Of a DNA stretch of 64,000 bases, positions 21,732 through 31,576 are shown piece by piece. Each line of letters opens with the position of its first letter. Positions within the stretch are counted from its first letter, which is position 1. Source of the DNA: Cladorrhinum sp. PSN259. Taxonomy: Eukaryota; Ascomycota; Sordariomycetes; Sordariales; Podosporaceae. Location: NCBI GenBank assembly GCA_033725935.1, contig MU867133.1, forward strand, positions 1 to 64,000, written 5' to 3'. The notes beneath the pieces were generated by a model, which did no database searches, was not told the origin of the DNA, and saw nothing but the letters and a program-made list of their open reading frames with translations. The position numbers and the translations under genes are program-made.

Positions 21732-22983
21732 TTTAGCGTTTGGTACCTCGGGGAACGCATGAAAAATTGCTCGAGAGAAAGTCGTAACCCTTTTTTTTTT
21801 TTACCAGCTATACAGTTCTAGAGTCTGTTTTATAGACTAGAGTAATTATTAGAAGTTTGGGCATGATGTCATGTATATCCCAGTATCCTGTTTCCATTCC
21901 TAAGATATTTTCATAGAGTCCCTGGACCCTGCGGCTGTTGCTAGAACAGGTTTCATGCCCTTCGCGCGGGGCGGCGTAGGCATGATCTTTAAAATTGTTC
22001 AGGCAATCAGAGGGCTACACTCCTTTTTCTTCATGAAGGGAGGGGTGCCCTTGCGTAATGATTACGTATGTGGACCCCGAGATGGTGGTGTTAATTGACC
22101 GCTATTTAGAGGTCTGCGTAACGATTTGTCATGTGTAACAATCGTATCTTGGCACTGGGTATATCTGAGGGGCAGTTTGTTAGCGATCTTAACCTATAAC
22201 TCACCCCAGGTGACACCAATCCTGAGTGTTGAAGAGGCTTTTTGGGCCTGGATGGGGGTTTGGCGTTGGACGGGCCGTCATCATCACCACCGTGCGCAAT
22301 GAAAGCTGGAGGGGAGAAAGGCATAGCTGGGCTCGAGGCTGCGCCAACTGAGGAGGCTGCATCTTCGCCATCACCGCCTGGCGTGCACGCTTACGGTTTG
22401 CCTGACCAGGAACAACACCACGGTTGGCAGAGGACGGGTTAATATCTGGTCACGTAAAGATTCCAGAACTCGTCTTCCTTCTCCCACGACTCTAGATGGA
22501 TATTTCAAATACTCGAGCCGTGCGCGTTGTCGATGCACACGCTGGCGTTTCTACCTTTTTCTGCGTCGCCGTACTCGCACGGGAAAGAATTGATATCATG
22601 AAGACTGAAGTAACGGATGGAAGTCTTCTGCCAGCTCGGAGCGGCCCTATTGTGTTTTGGGTGTGTGGGTTTGTTTGTGAGTGTGTGTTTGTCACTCATA
22701 ATGCAAGGAGTCGGAGTTCAATACCAAATCGGAAGCTGTGGAACAAAGCATGGCCCCAATTCGCACTCGGGGCCGGCCCCACGACGACCCTTTCGCCGAT
22801 TCGCCGGCTGGTGTTTTGTTGCTTCTGCCAGACGCGTCGTTCTGAACGCGAAGAAATTGCGCCAGTGAGCTCCCCACTGCTCCAAGGCCTGCCTCGCCTC
22901 CCATTTAACATTTGCGCGTGCCCTGATTCGGGTTCAAGCCTCTGGTCAGCCTGTTGACGCATTCATTGAAAGAGTTAATGGAC
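21732..22983. other. Intergenic in the decayed island
   Basis: Includes a T-run at about 21791-21802 and AT-rich stretches. ORFs 22496-22957 plus and overlapping minus frames show no motif. Remnants of the tyrosinase 3' end may reach into about 22900 but cannot be followed. Confidence 0.4.
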
Positions 22984-23551
22984 TTACGCATAATGCAACC
23001 AGAAAATGGGGTCGAAAGCAGCGAGTGGAACATTGTTCATGTGGCCGGTGAACTCTCCAAGCCCTCTAGTGAAATTATGGATCTTGTTGTGGATGTACTC
23101 GAGCGAGAGCCATGGCGTTTGCTGCTCCTGATGGGAGCGAGTCGTGACAAACTCGGCAAACCTGTCAAGGTATTCCGGTTGGAAGAGCCTCCTGGACCGG
23201 AGGCTCATGGAGATGGATGACTTCTTTCTTCATGATGTGATACAATCGTTGCTGAAAGGGATTCAGTTAGCGAACGCCTCCGCCATGAGCGGATCGGGAA
23301 TAAAATATGAGCAACCACATGCCTCGAACAGCAGTATATAGACGCGATGCCAAGCTACGAACAGGATACTGTTACAAGTACAATACCCGACCACAAAGGC
23401 TTGCGCCCTGGTATCCTCATCCCATGGCAGGTATGTGAAGTCGTGAGTACCTGGTTCACCCATCAGTGAAATCGCGTAACGTTACAGAAGTAATCTCACC
23501 TGCAACATGGAAATAGGACAATTTGTCTTCGGGACTCATGTCCTGAAACTT
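22984..23551 (-). pseudogene. Tyrosinase pseudogene (copper-binding domain remnants)
   Basis: Reading the minus strand: FQDMSPEDKLSYFHVA, a short intron, then FTYLPWDEDTRAQAF, GYCTCNSILFVAWHRVYILLFE (CuA site), an intron with a GC rather than GT donor, QRLYHIMKKEV, then SLEYIHNKIHN, GHMNNVPLAAFDPIFWLHYA (CuB site) and a stop. These are ordered tyrosinase landmarks. Lesions: the CuA His normally in YCTH is Cys; the segment between KKEV and SLEYIHN is far too short, so the region with the PYWDWA block is missing and the frame changes; FWLHH is FWLHYA followed by a stop-containing sequence instead of NVDR. Tyrosinases oxidise phenols and feed melanin synthesis; this copy cannot make an active enzyme. 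Confidence 0.72.
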
Positions 23552-23684
23552 CTAGAGAGCGATAATGAACATAGTCACCTGGATCCGGTGAACCGGGTCC
23601 CCTCACCTAAAATCCGAACATCTTTCGCGCATTCCGCATTGGTAACCCTATCCACAGACCCATTTTAATGTATCACCTTCAATC

Positions 23685-24830
23685 ATGGCACTAATTTTGC
23701 CCGACCAACGGTCGACCGGAGATGATCTGGCGGAAAGCCTTTGGAACCTCGCATACGACCAACCTGCCATGGAGAAACCCGACCTTGTCGCGCATTATGA
23801 AAGGATTCTGTGCCCGCAGCTCGACCAGAATCATCAATGATGGAAAGGGAAAATCACCGGCTTCATCCATTGCTTCAAGACACAATGCGAGATACTATCA
23901 ATTGTAGCAGCTTGTTCAGCGAGCACTCGAAAAGGCTCAAAAGACCACCTCGATTCAAGACGGCGTCGGCAATGCTGTTCAGGTGACCCTCGCCCTCAAG
24001 GGAGTCATTGACTCAGCCCTTCATTCGGCACCACAAGCTGCCCTTGCCTGGGCTGGCATCTCGGTTTTGCTCCAGCTCCTCGTCAACTCTCGCCAAGAGT
24101 CCGAAAGCAATCGTGAGGGCACCATCTACATCGCCAGAAGAATGGACTGGTACTGGGCATTGGCAAACTGAACCTCATGCTCGCCAATCAGTCATCACAG
24201 GGCCCGACCCTCTTGCTCTGTCGTGAACTCGAGCGCAACATCACCGACTTGTATGCAGCTATTCTTTCTTACCAGATCCTGAGTGTTTGCTCTTATGACA
24301 GGAAGCGACGAATCGGTTTCGTTCGCGACCTCTTTCGCCTCGACAATTGGGAGGGCACCCTCGAGCAGATGGAGGATAGATTCAGACAGGATTCCAACGA
24401 GTTCACAAACCAGAGAAGCGTGAATCTCCTCAAAAGGCTTGTGGACAACACACACATTACCCCGGAGACGGCCGAAAGTCCCTCAGCGGTCACTGTGTCG
24501 CCACTCACTCCACAACCCAAACTCGGGCATCGACTGCCCTTCGGTCGGAACAACGGTTTCCTCGGCCGTGTAGATATCATGACAGACCTTATCGACAAAA
24601 TTCCACCCGACGCTAACCCCGATAACTGCCACAGGATTGCCATTGAGGGGCTGGGGGGATCTACAAGACCCAAATAGCGTTGGAAGCCGCATTTAGCTTT
24701 CAACGGAAATGTCCGTCTTGTTCTATCTTTTGGGTTCCGGCTGTAGGCGTCGCTAGTTTCGAGAACGCCTCTCGCGGGATGGGCAACCTATGTTCTCCAG
24801 GTGGATGGCATAAACCAGCCAGGGGCTGAC
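23685..24830 (+). pseudogene. NLR-type (NACHT/NB-ARC) immune receptor pseudogene, truncated
   Basis: The frames together read a fungal NLR N-terminus: start ATG 23685 with LAESLWNLAYDQPAMEKPDL, then QDGVGNAVQVTLALKGVIDS, APQAALAWAGISVLLQLL, ARRMDWYWALAN, LYAAILSYQILSVCSY, LFRLDNWEGTL, linker, NNGFLGRVDIMTDLIDKIPP, RIAIEGLGG (start of the P-loop) and, in another frame, KTQIALEAAFSFQRKCP and IFWVPAVGVASFENA. This is the NACHT_N-type signalling region followed by an NB-ARC-type nucleotide-binding domain. Lesions: TGA at 23838-23840 with frame change after it; a 5-base duplication-like insertion making TGA at 24169-24171; a frameshift inside the P-loop giving TAG at 24675-24677. The rest of the nucleotide-binding domain and any repeats are lost into AT-rich DNA from about 24830. 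Confidence 0.8.
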
Positions 24831-24839
24831 GTTAGATCT

Positions 24840-25440
24840 CTTGTCAAGTCTGCCCTATTTATAATAAAGCTATTTATATATATTCTTTCGGTATCTTATA
24901 CCCTTTTCGGCATGTTTGATATTCCTGATAGTTTCTTCTCCAATCGAGCACGTTGAGCGGCCTTTGTACTTGATGTACTCGACGGATCTTAGCAATCTTA
25001 GCGTCGAGCACGTCGAGCACCTCCTGATTAGTTACCCGGGGATTTATAGGTCTTCTTATCCCTAGCCCAATAATTGGCTGTAGAATACTCAGTGGTCCGT
25101 GTGCGGAGGGTATTACGCACGTGGCGTAACACATTATCGAGATCAATTATGTAGATATTTATTTGTTTTCGGTCACAGTCTCATTTTCGACGAAATCTCG
25201 AGGTTAGAGTTATAATTCGAACGTTTTAGAGGCTGTTAAAAAGTCCGTCAGTGCTTGCTTACCGAGTATAAGAGGTATTTGCCCAGCTTATATAGCACTT
25301 GCCTCATAGAATCTTTAAAGGCGAGAGGTATATGAAGAGGAGTTGCAGATGTAGATTAAATACTTGAGGGGAGCAATAATATACTATATAGCGCACATAA
25401 GACAAGGTAGATAAGGATTTGAGGCTAAGTAAGACTACAA
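24840..25440. repeat. AT-rich, RIP-like segment
   Basis: AT-rich, TA-rich DNA with no intact ORF; it truncates the NLR pseudogene. A minus frame at 24874-25146 looks protein-like (RRPINPRVTNQEVLDVLDAK) and could be a retroelement remnant, but I cannot assign it. Confidence 0.45.
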
Positions 25441-25483
25441 TCCAGAAATGGGGACCATGCAAAAGTAGGGGCCCTAACTTAGC

Positions 25484-25714
25484 ATGGGGCTACTGTACAT
25501 GCGTTGTTGCTTTGATCGTCGCGGGCTTCCACCAGCAAGATAGAGTGGCCTACCTTTGCCAGGTTGCTTGCGATGGGACTACCGCTAGGTCCATTGCTTA
25601 CGACGACTTGGTAAAGCCGCCGGGACCACCTCTACCAGCTTCTTTATCTTGGGCGACAATGGGCTTACCAAAGACGGCAAGGCCTAAAAGGACCGATATT
25701 ATGAGCTTCATCAT
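25484..25714 (-). pseudogene. GMC oxidoreductase relic (signal peptide + FAD-binding start)
   Basis: From ATG 25714 the minus strand reads a signal-peptide-like MMKLIISVLLGLAVFG, a short linker GGPGGFTKS, then, after a frameshift at the TAA near 25603, VVSNGPSGSPIASNLAKV, GHSILLVEARDDQSNN and a stop. The second part is the Gly-rich FAD-binding motif of GMC oxidoreductases and closely resembles the intact enzyme at 31577 (VVGSGPGGSPIAVNLAKAGY, LLLEAGDDQS). Everything downstream is gone. It is a decayed paralogue on the opposite strand 6 kb away. Confidence 0.65.
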
Positions 25715-25754
25715 CTTGATGCTTTCTGGAGTCAATAGAGAGAAGAGTACCGAG

Positions 25755-26003
25755 CTAAAGTGTTTCTGTCCCTGGAGCAGATGTATTGTGACTTTTATAC
25801 TTCAAAAGACAATGCCTAGAAAGTCTTGCCTCCTGCTGAGCTTGGCATATAGGGCAATAGCAATAATTCGCTCCGCACTGGGTACCTGTCTCACCTGCAC
25901 AACATTGCGTGCTATCTGCATTACAAATTCCGTTGTTCGCCAAATTGCAGTTGCGCACCGCTGAGTGAGCGGGGTACAGATTGAGCTGCTCACTGCTGTG
26001 CAC
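25755..26003 (-). other. Cys-rich fragment, possible secreted-protein remnant
   Basis: A minus-strand frame without an ATG start contains NCNLANNGICNADSTQCC followed by QCGANYCYCPIC, eight to nine Cys in about 45 residues, a spacing typical of small secreted cysteine-rich proteins. No signal peptide or exon start could be joined. Likely a remnant in the decayed island. Confidence 0.3.
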
Positions 26004-26879
26004 ACACCAGTGACGGCAGTACCTGCTAACCTGGAAGACACCCGCCGCTGCTGCACAGAAGCGACGCGGATAAATTGACGGTCTCTTGGATAGTATGATG
26101 GTATCTAGGCCGGATTAGGACAAGCACCCATAAGTCAGGCACAAGTGCAAGCGCCCTAAAAATTACAAATAGAAAGATGTTTATGAAATATAATGGATTA
26201 AACTGTTGCATGCTTGGTACCTGCATGTCTGTATGTGCCTTGGCCGGCAGCCGGATCAAATCTGCAATTTCTTGATTGTCGGTAAAGAGAAAGCGTTTAA
26301 ACATCGATGTCTTGGCTCTCGGGATATTCAACAATGTTCCGTGGACCAAAATTCATCATTTCATCATAGACTTCACTTCGCCCCACCATATAGGATCCAC
26401 TTTTAACGACAACCCGTCTTCTCACACCAGGATCCTTCCAACATTTTCCGATCTCGCCATACAACAAAGCGACCAGCATGTCTTGGGATTGCCCATCTTC
26501 AGATCGGGATGTCCCTGCCATTATTGGATGACGCTTCCGTTTCCCGTCCGCGCGTCGCCTCCACCCGAGCCTCCATCTCCAACAACGTCCCCCCACCTTT
26601 CCGAATGCCACGCTCTGCGGTAGATCCTGCGTCATGACTGGATGTCCTTTGACCAGGTGAAAATTTCATCCTATGGTTTTCCCGGGAAAATCACCGGATT
26701 GGGGATGTTCTCCTGGAAATCAATGATGGGAGTACGAGAAAACGGTGAGATGCAGTGGAACAATACCCGGTCCAGGTCTCCGGGAGGTTGGGACGCGTGG
26801 GAGTATAAGATGGGATTCACCACCCATATTCTTCGGTAGAGGCTCGTTACTCACCACCCTGATCACCAAAAGAGACGAG
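26004..26879. other. Intergenic, promoter side of the Rds1-like gene
   Basis: No gene seen. A TATAAG sequence at 26804-26809, 76 bp before the ATG at 26880, is a reasonable TATA element for the next gene. Confidence 0.4.
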
Positions 26880-28280
26880 ATGGTTTCCTTCAAGGTCTCC
26901 GTGGGCACTGCCCTTCTGTCCCTGGCTACTGGTTCCCTTGCGGTCCCTGTTGTGTCCGAACCAACCACCACCTTCACTTCGGCACCTGCCGTCACCCCTC
27001 CCGTTAGGCCGCACTCAAACATCACCGAGCACGGCCCCTACACCGGACCACCACCTACCACTACTGGCGCGAAGACGACTGACGTTCTCGCCCCGTCCAT
27101 CGCAGCCCTTCCTCCTGGACCAGACGCCTACAAGTACCCCAGTGACGGAAAGCTTCATGCTCCCCTCCCCGCACCATACACTCCATCCGGTGGTCTTGGT
27201 ACCAATGGCTCTGCCCCGGTCTACCGCATGCTCACGGATTTCGACTACGAGTCCGTCGCTCTTGCTCTCTACCAAGAATGGATTGAGCTCGACCTCTTCC
27301 ACTGGGGTCTTGCGACATTCTCGGTTGAAGACTTTGAGGAAGCCGGTCTCACTGCCGAAGACCGTTTCCTGATTGAGCACATGGCCAATCAAGAAGTTGG
27401 ACACGCCACTCTCCTGAGCAACATGCTCGGTGCCGAAGCTCCCGTGCAGTGCAACTACAACTATCCCGTCTCCAATGTTCGCGAATACATCGACTTCTGC
27501 CAGAAGCTCACTCGCTACGGCGAGGCTGGTGTCTACGGCTTCCTCCCTCACCTCAACGCTCGCGACGTTGCCCAGCTCCTGCTGCAGAGCATCACCACCG
27601 AAGCCCGCCAGCAGCTTATTTTCCGCCAGTTCGAGGGCCTTTTCCCCATGCCCGAGTGGTTCGAGGTCGGCATTCCTCAGTCGTGGGCCTGGACACTTCT
27701 CGCTCCCTACATCTCTAGCTGCCCTGCCAACCAAACCCGCCTTGTCTGGCAGAACTTCCCTGCTCTCCACATTTTGAACCAGCCTAACCCTGCCCGCATC
27801 AACGGCTCCGACGTCTGGAACGAGACCACCACATCTTATACCAACACCCTCAGCACCGCCGACATCAAGGATGAGGAGAGCTGCCTCAACTCTACCGAGG
27901 TCGGTGTCAACTGCTCCCCTGGTATCTCTCGCAACCGCACCAACCCTCTCTCCTACCCCGGCCGTCAGGTCTTTTTGGAGTGGGATGAGCCCGGCAAGCC
28001 TATCGGCCCCAACAACAGCTACATCACCAACACCACTGCCAACCCTCCCGTCTTTGCCGCCTGGGTCAGCCAGCTGAACGTTACCTATACCCCTCTTGAG
28101 GATATCAAGAACAACTCTGCATGGACCATCCAGCCCAACATGGAGACCTTTGCTGGCGACCCGGCCGTCAATGGCACCATCTTCTTGGTCCTGACTGATC
28201 TGGACCTCTACGTCACTCCCTTCAACTTGACCATGCTGAATCCCCATGTCTACGCTATTGGCATGTACCAGTCTGGTTAA
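26880..28280 (+). CDS. Rds1-type secreted ferritin-like domain protein
   Basis: Intronless, 466 residues from the ATG at 26880 (an upstream in-frame ATG at 26745 would precede the signal peptide and is rejected). MVSFKVSVGTALLSLATGSLA is a signal peptide. A Pro/Thr-rich stretch (about 20-110) leads into the ferritin-like helical domain: MLTDFDYESVALALYQEWIE, LDLFHWGLATFSVEDF, FLIEHMANQEVGHATLLSNML and TTEARQQLIFRQFEGLFPMPEWFE. The helices place Glu/His residues (ExxH-like QEVGHA and TEARQQ) where ferritin-like proteins bind iron. At least eight N-glycosylation sequons lie in the C-terminal half. The founding member, Rds1 of fission yeast, is stress- and starvation-induced; the molecular function of the family is unknown. 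The 410-codon antisense ORF is a shadow of the strong codon bias. Confidence 0.92.
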   Translation: MVSFKVSVGTALLSLATGSLAVPVVSEPTTTFTSAPAVTPPVRPHSNITEHGPYTGPPPTTTGAKTTDVLAPSIAALPPGPDAYKYPSDGKLHAPLPAPYTPSGGLGTNGSAPVYRMLTDFDYESVALALYQEWIELDLFHWGLATFSVEDFEEAGLTAEDRFLIEHMANQEVGHATLLSNMLGAEAPVQCNYNYPVSNVREYIDFCQKLTRYGEAGVYGFLPHLNARDVAQLLLQSITTEARQQLIFRQFEGLFPMPEWFEVGIPQSWAWTLLAPYISSCPANQTRLVWQNFPALHILNQPNPARINGSDVWNETTTSYTNTLSTADIKDEESCLNSTEVGVNCSPGISRNRTNPLSYPGRQVFLEWDEPGKPIGPNNSYITNTTANPPVFAAWVSQLNVTYTPLEDIKNNSAWTIQPNMETFAGDPAVNGTIFLVLTDLDLYVTPFNLTMLNPHVYAIGMYQSG

Positions 28281-28860
28281 GTGGGCATTTAATATTTTAA
28301 TTTTCCAGGAAGGAATGATTATGTGGTAGTTTGTATGATTTAATCTTGGCTGTGTCTATCTGGAATGCTGGATATATATATTCCAATAATCAGTCGAGTT
28401 GGAGACGAAGGGATGTGTGTATAATATGGTGCGGTTGTATAGCAGCTACCTACTACTTTCTTAATCAAACCTGTGATCCATGATAATTCTTGAGTGATGT
28501 CGAGAAACAGTGCTACAGTGTATACACTTCAATACCTTAACGTTGTTACTTTTCACTTCAATAGCCATTTAAAAATGCGAGGAAAAATGCGAGGAAATTG
28601 TTTGTCCCAGGGAAAAATCCCGATTGTTTACTTGGTTCTTGTTGTTTGGTTGTTGGGCTGTAATTTGATGGTACCTGTAGCTTTCCCATGCTGCCCGTGG
28701 TGCCGATCATTTCCAGATTGGGTAATGACATCACCAGCTCGGTCCTCCAAACAATCATTATTCGTTAATTCCCACTACATCAACTTTTTATATCTCTACA
28801 TGTACCTACACCATCTTCTCACTAGGCATCAGCCATCTTTATCTTTATACCACATCCATC
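28281..28860. other. Intergenic
   Basis: Contains the 3' region of the Rds1-like gene and the promoter of the next small gene; nothing else recognised. Confidence 0.4.
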
Positions 28861-29287
28861 ATGTTACGACAGGCTCTACACAAAGGAAACCAAAGGGCCC
28901 CCGCAGCTGTCCTTTCGGCGGCACAACTTGCCTCCTCCACCCAACAACGATCTCACTTCCATACCTCCAGAGTCCTTGCCTCCCTGGCAACAGATGAGAA
29001 CAAACCACACAAAGTAAGATTCCTATCATAATCTCACGAAATTCATACATACACTCTAACAAAGCCAAAACAAAAAGACTTCAAGTTCTGCCAGTGGTAG
29101 CAGTACAGCAACAAACACAAACCTGAAGCGACAACAAAAGAAGACACTCAAAGAAATGGACGAAGAGCTGAGACAAAAGATGGAAGGGATATCCGGGGAC
29201 GGAGGTGCTTCCGGGGTCGAGTACGAGGACGGCAAACCGGCAGATATGAAGAGGAGTGTGAGGGATAACATGTTTAGGTATATTTGA
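28861..29287 (+). CDS. Small mitochondrial protein, function unknown
   Basis: Two exons, 28861-29013 and 29078-29287, encode 120 residues. The N-terminus (MLRQALHKGNQRAPAAVLSA, then HFHTSRVLASLA) is rich in Arg, Ser and Ala without acidic residues, a classical mitochondrial presequence with a probable RxxHTS-type cleavage region. The rest has a Ser/Thr-rich linker, a charged helix (LKEMDEELRQKMEGISGDGG) and the tail KRSVRDNMFRYI. I have the impression of conserved fungal mitochondrial proteins with the same ending (KxxMFRYI) but cannot name the family. The intron has a GTAAGA donor, CTAAC branch and AAG acceptor. Confidence 0.75.
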
Positions 29288-31469
29288 TTTTACTTTTCAC
29301 TCAGATACATTCGTTTGCCCAATATGGCACAGTGCATGTACATATTCAACAAAATCTCATATGGTTTTACCATTAAACCCCCTAATAAAGCTAATACACG
29401 CGAACAACTTGCCCTCCTTTTTCTAGCAACAACACTCCTATCAGGTTTGCCGTCCGGCGGTGATAAACATGCAAAGTCCCTCTTCATTATAAAAAAATAA
29501 AAATAAAAACAGCAGTCGGCACTGGCAGCATGACCTCAGCATCAAATTCCGCTCTTCGTTCCAACAACAACCGTAAAATCATTACATCTTTTAAACGTCA
29601 CTTTTGGGTGGTTCATTCACTGAATTCGAAGGAAACGGATTGGATGTTTTATTCTCTGATCGATGTATTTTGGCAGAAACGTAAGCAAATGCTGGCCAGA
29701 GTTCATCTCACACTAGTCTAGTTGGCTTTTTGACCCGAATTCCGAGCCACTGCTTGTCAAGACTTGTAGGGGGCAAAAAGATTCGATCAACCTAATGTTA
29801 TCACACGTCGGATCTCACTGGCAGTGTTCCGCATCCTGTGTGACTGATTTAAAACTAAACTCAGCTTAGCAAGAATAACGTCGTGATATGGATATCCAGC
29901 CATGCCAGCCAGCCCGGTGACTTTTTATTCGCTCTGAAGTTCAGCCCGTCACGTGGCGGGCGTGGGGGGGTACATACATCCCCTAACCAGGCTGAGCCAT
30001 CCATATGATGCAACCTGAAAGTTTTTTGTTGATGCCTTAGTCCCTGCAGCTGACAACCAACAAAGCATAGTACACAATGGCGACCATCGCGGCCACCCTC
30101 AGGCTCCGTGACAGGCTGATTCAAATCCAAAGGACTGCCCACGTCAGCGGCGCCTCCAACAAATACTTTTACTCGCACACATGATATAGCTTGCGAAGCG
30201 ATAATCTCTCCCTCGCCCCCCCTTTTTTTCTACTGTGTGCCATGTTGTGTTTAACGGACAAAGTCAGGACGGCGCAATAGTAGTAGCTCACAGCCGCGCC
30301 GCACTTGAGCTTCCGCAAGGTTATCTCCAATACGTCTGGGTGCGACTATGATGATGCCTTGCGGCCACGCCACATATCCTACTCTTCTCCTCCACTTTGT
30401 CTGCATGGACAGCATATCTTACCTACCTGGAAGCAGGAGCTCGTCGGGGCAATAGTAAGATGATGCATCAGTCCGTATCACTCTCTCCTCCACTAATGGC
30501 GCCTTTCCAAGAGTCGAAAGGCCCGACTACCCAAGCAGAGCATCGATATCAACCACGCTTTTATTATCATCTCAGGATCTCCAGTATTATTCCGACTTGT
30601 TCATCCACAACGCAGTACTGGAACTGAAATCCAAACGCGGAAATATTGGCAGGACTGCAGTGCAACGCCTGATGGCGTCTCACGGTCAGCTCAGCAGCAA
30701 CCTCATCTACAGACTATGATCTCGACACATTTGCATATGATCGCAGTTTGAAATGGCCCTCAGCTGTGCCAAAGGACATGCTGAATCGGACAAAAAGAAA
30801 AACTTCGAGCCTGGTTACAGTAGTTGCTAATTAATATCCCAGAGACCGTCACTGCCAAGGCTTGCTCCCGCAACTGAGCGTGCAGCCTGCTGTGTTTTGC
30901 CCCCGACCAAACCTCTGGAAATGTCCATCATTTTCACCATGATCAAAATAATCCAAGGACAAGAAAAGTCAAGAAAATAAAGGACATAGTCAGCTGACAC
31001 TACCAACAAACCTGTCTGACTAATCGGAACAGAAAAACAATAATCGCACGCATGCCGAGCAGCTCCCAGCCATTCGGAGCACATTTCCCCCTGCAAAACT
31101 ACACCCTGCAGGTTTGCACACCCAAAGAGCGCTGGTAAGGTGGTATGGCGTCAGCTAGTGTCACATCGTGGCTGAGGCACAGCAATATTAGACAAGCACT
31201 TTCGGCAAGTCACCCGAGGCGCGGTACTGTAATCACACACGTTCTCAACAGTGGGCTTTCGCACAGTGACATACACCGCAAGCCAAAATTGCTCAGAAAG
31301 TTCCCAAGTTCCGCCCCCGGGGTGGTTGGCCGAATCCAGCCTTTTTTCCTTTTCAGCTAACCTGCATAAATAATCCGGGAGACTAGGAGTCTTGGTGAGC
31401 CTCCATGCCAAGAAAGCCTGGAACGACAAACATGGGTTAGGGAAATCAGACGATGAGTAGGTAGGTAGG
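29288..31469. other. Intergenic, 2.2 kb
   Basis: Long gene-poor spacer. ORFs 29530-29721, 30397-30627 plus and 30827-31096 minus show no domain or signal sequence. AT-rich around 29290-29520 without clear RIP. Confidence 0.4.
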
Positions 31470-31477
31470 TATATAAA
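31470..31477 (+). promoter_or_regulatory. TATA box of the GMC oxidoreductase gene
   Basis: TATATAAA, 107 bp upstream of the ATG at 31577, follows a GTAG tetranucleotide run (GTAGGTAGGTAGG). Confidence 0.5.
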
Positions 31478-31576
31478 GAGGGTGAGAGAAGAAATAATTT
31501 GAACAGAACTCAAGACACAAGACATCTTCTTCCTCAGACACACTTTTTGTTCAGAGTTGAAGGAGCGCCAGCCATC

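Noticed and set aside
26745..26879. Upstream in-frame start for the Rds1-like protein
   Set aside because: Would place 45 polar residues before an evident signal peptide; the ATG at 26880 follows a TATA-like element at a normal distance.
27015..28247. 410-codon minus-strand ORF opposite the Rds1-like gene
   Set aside because: It is the antisense shadow of a strongly GC3-biased intronless gene; no motif, signal or domain is readable and the plus-strand protein is clearly real.
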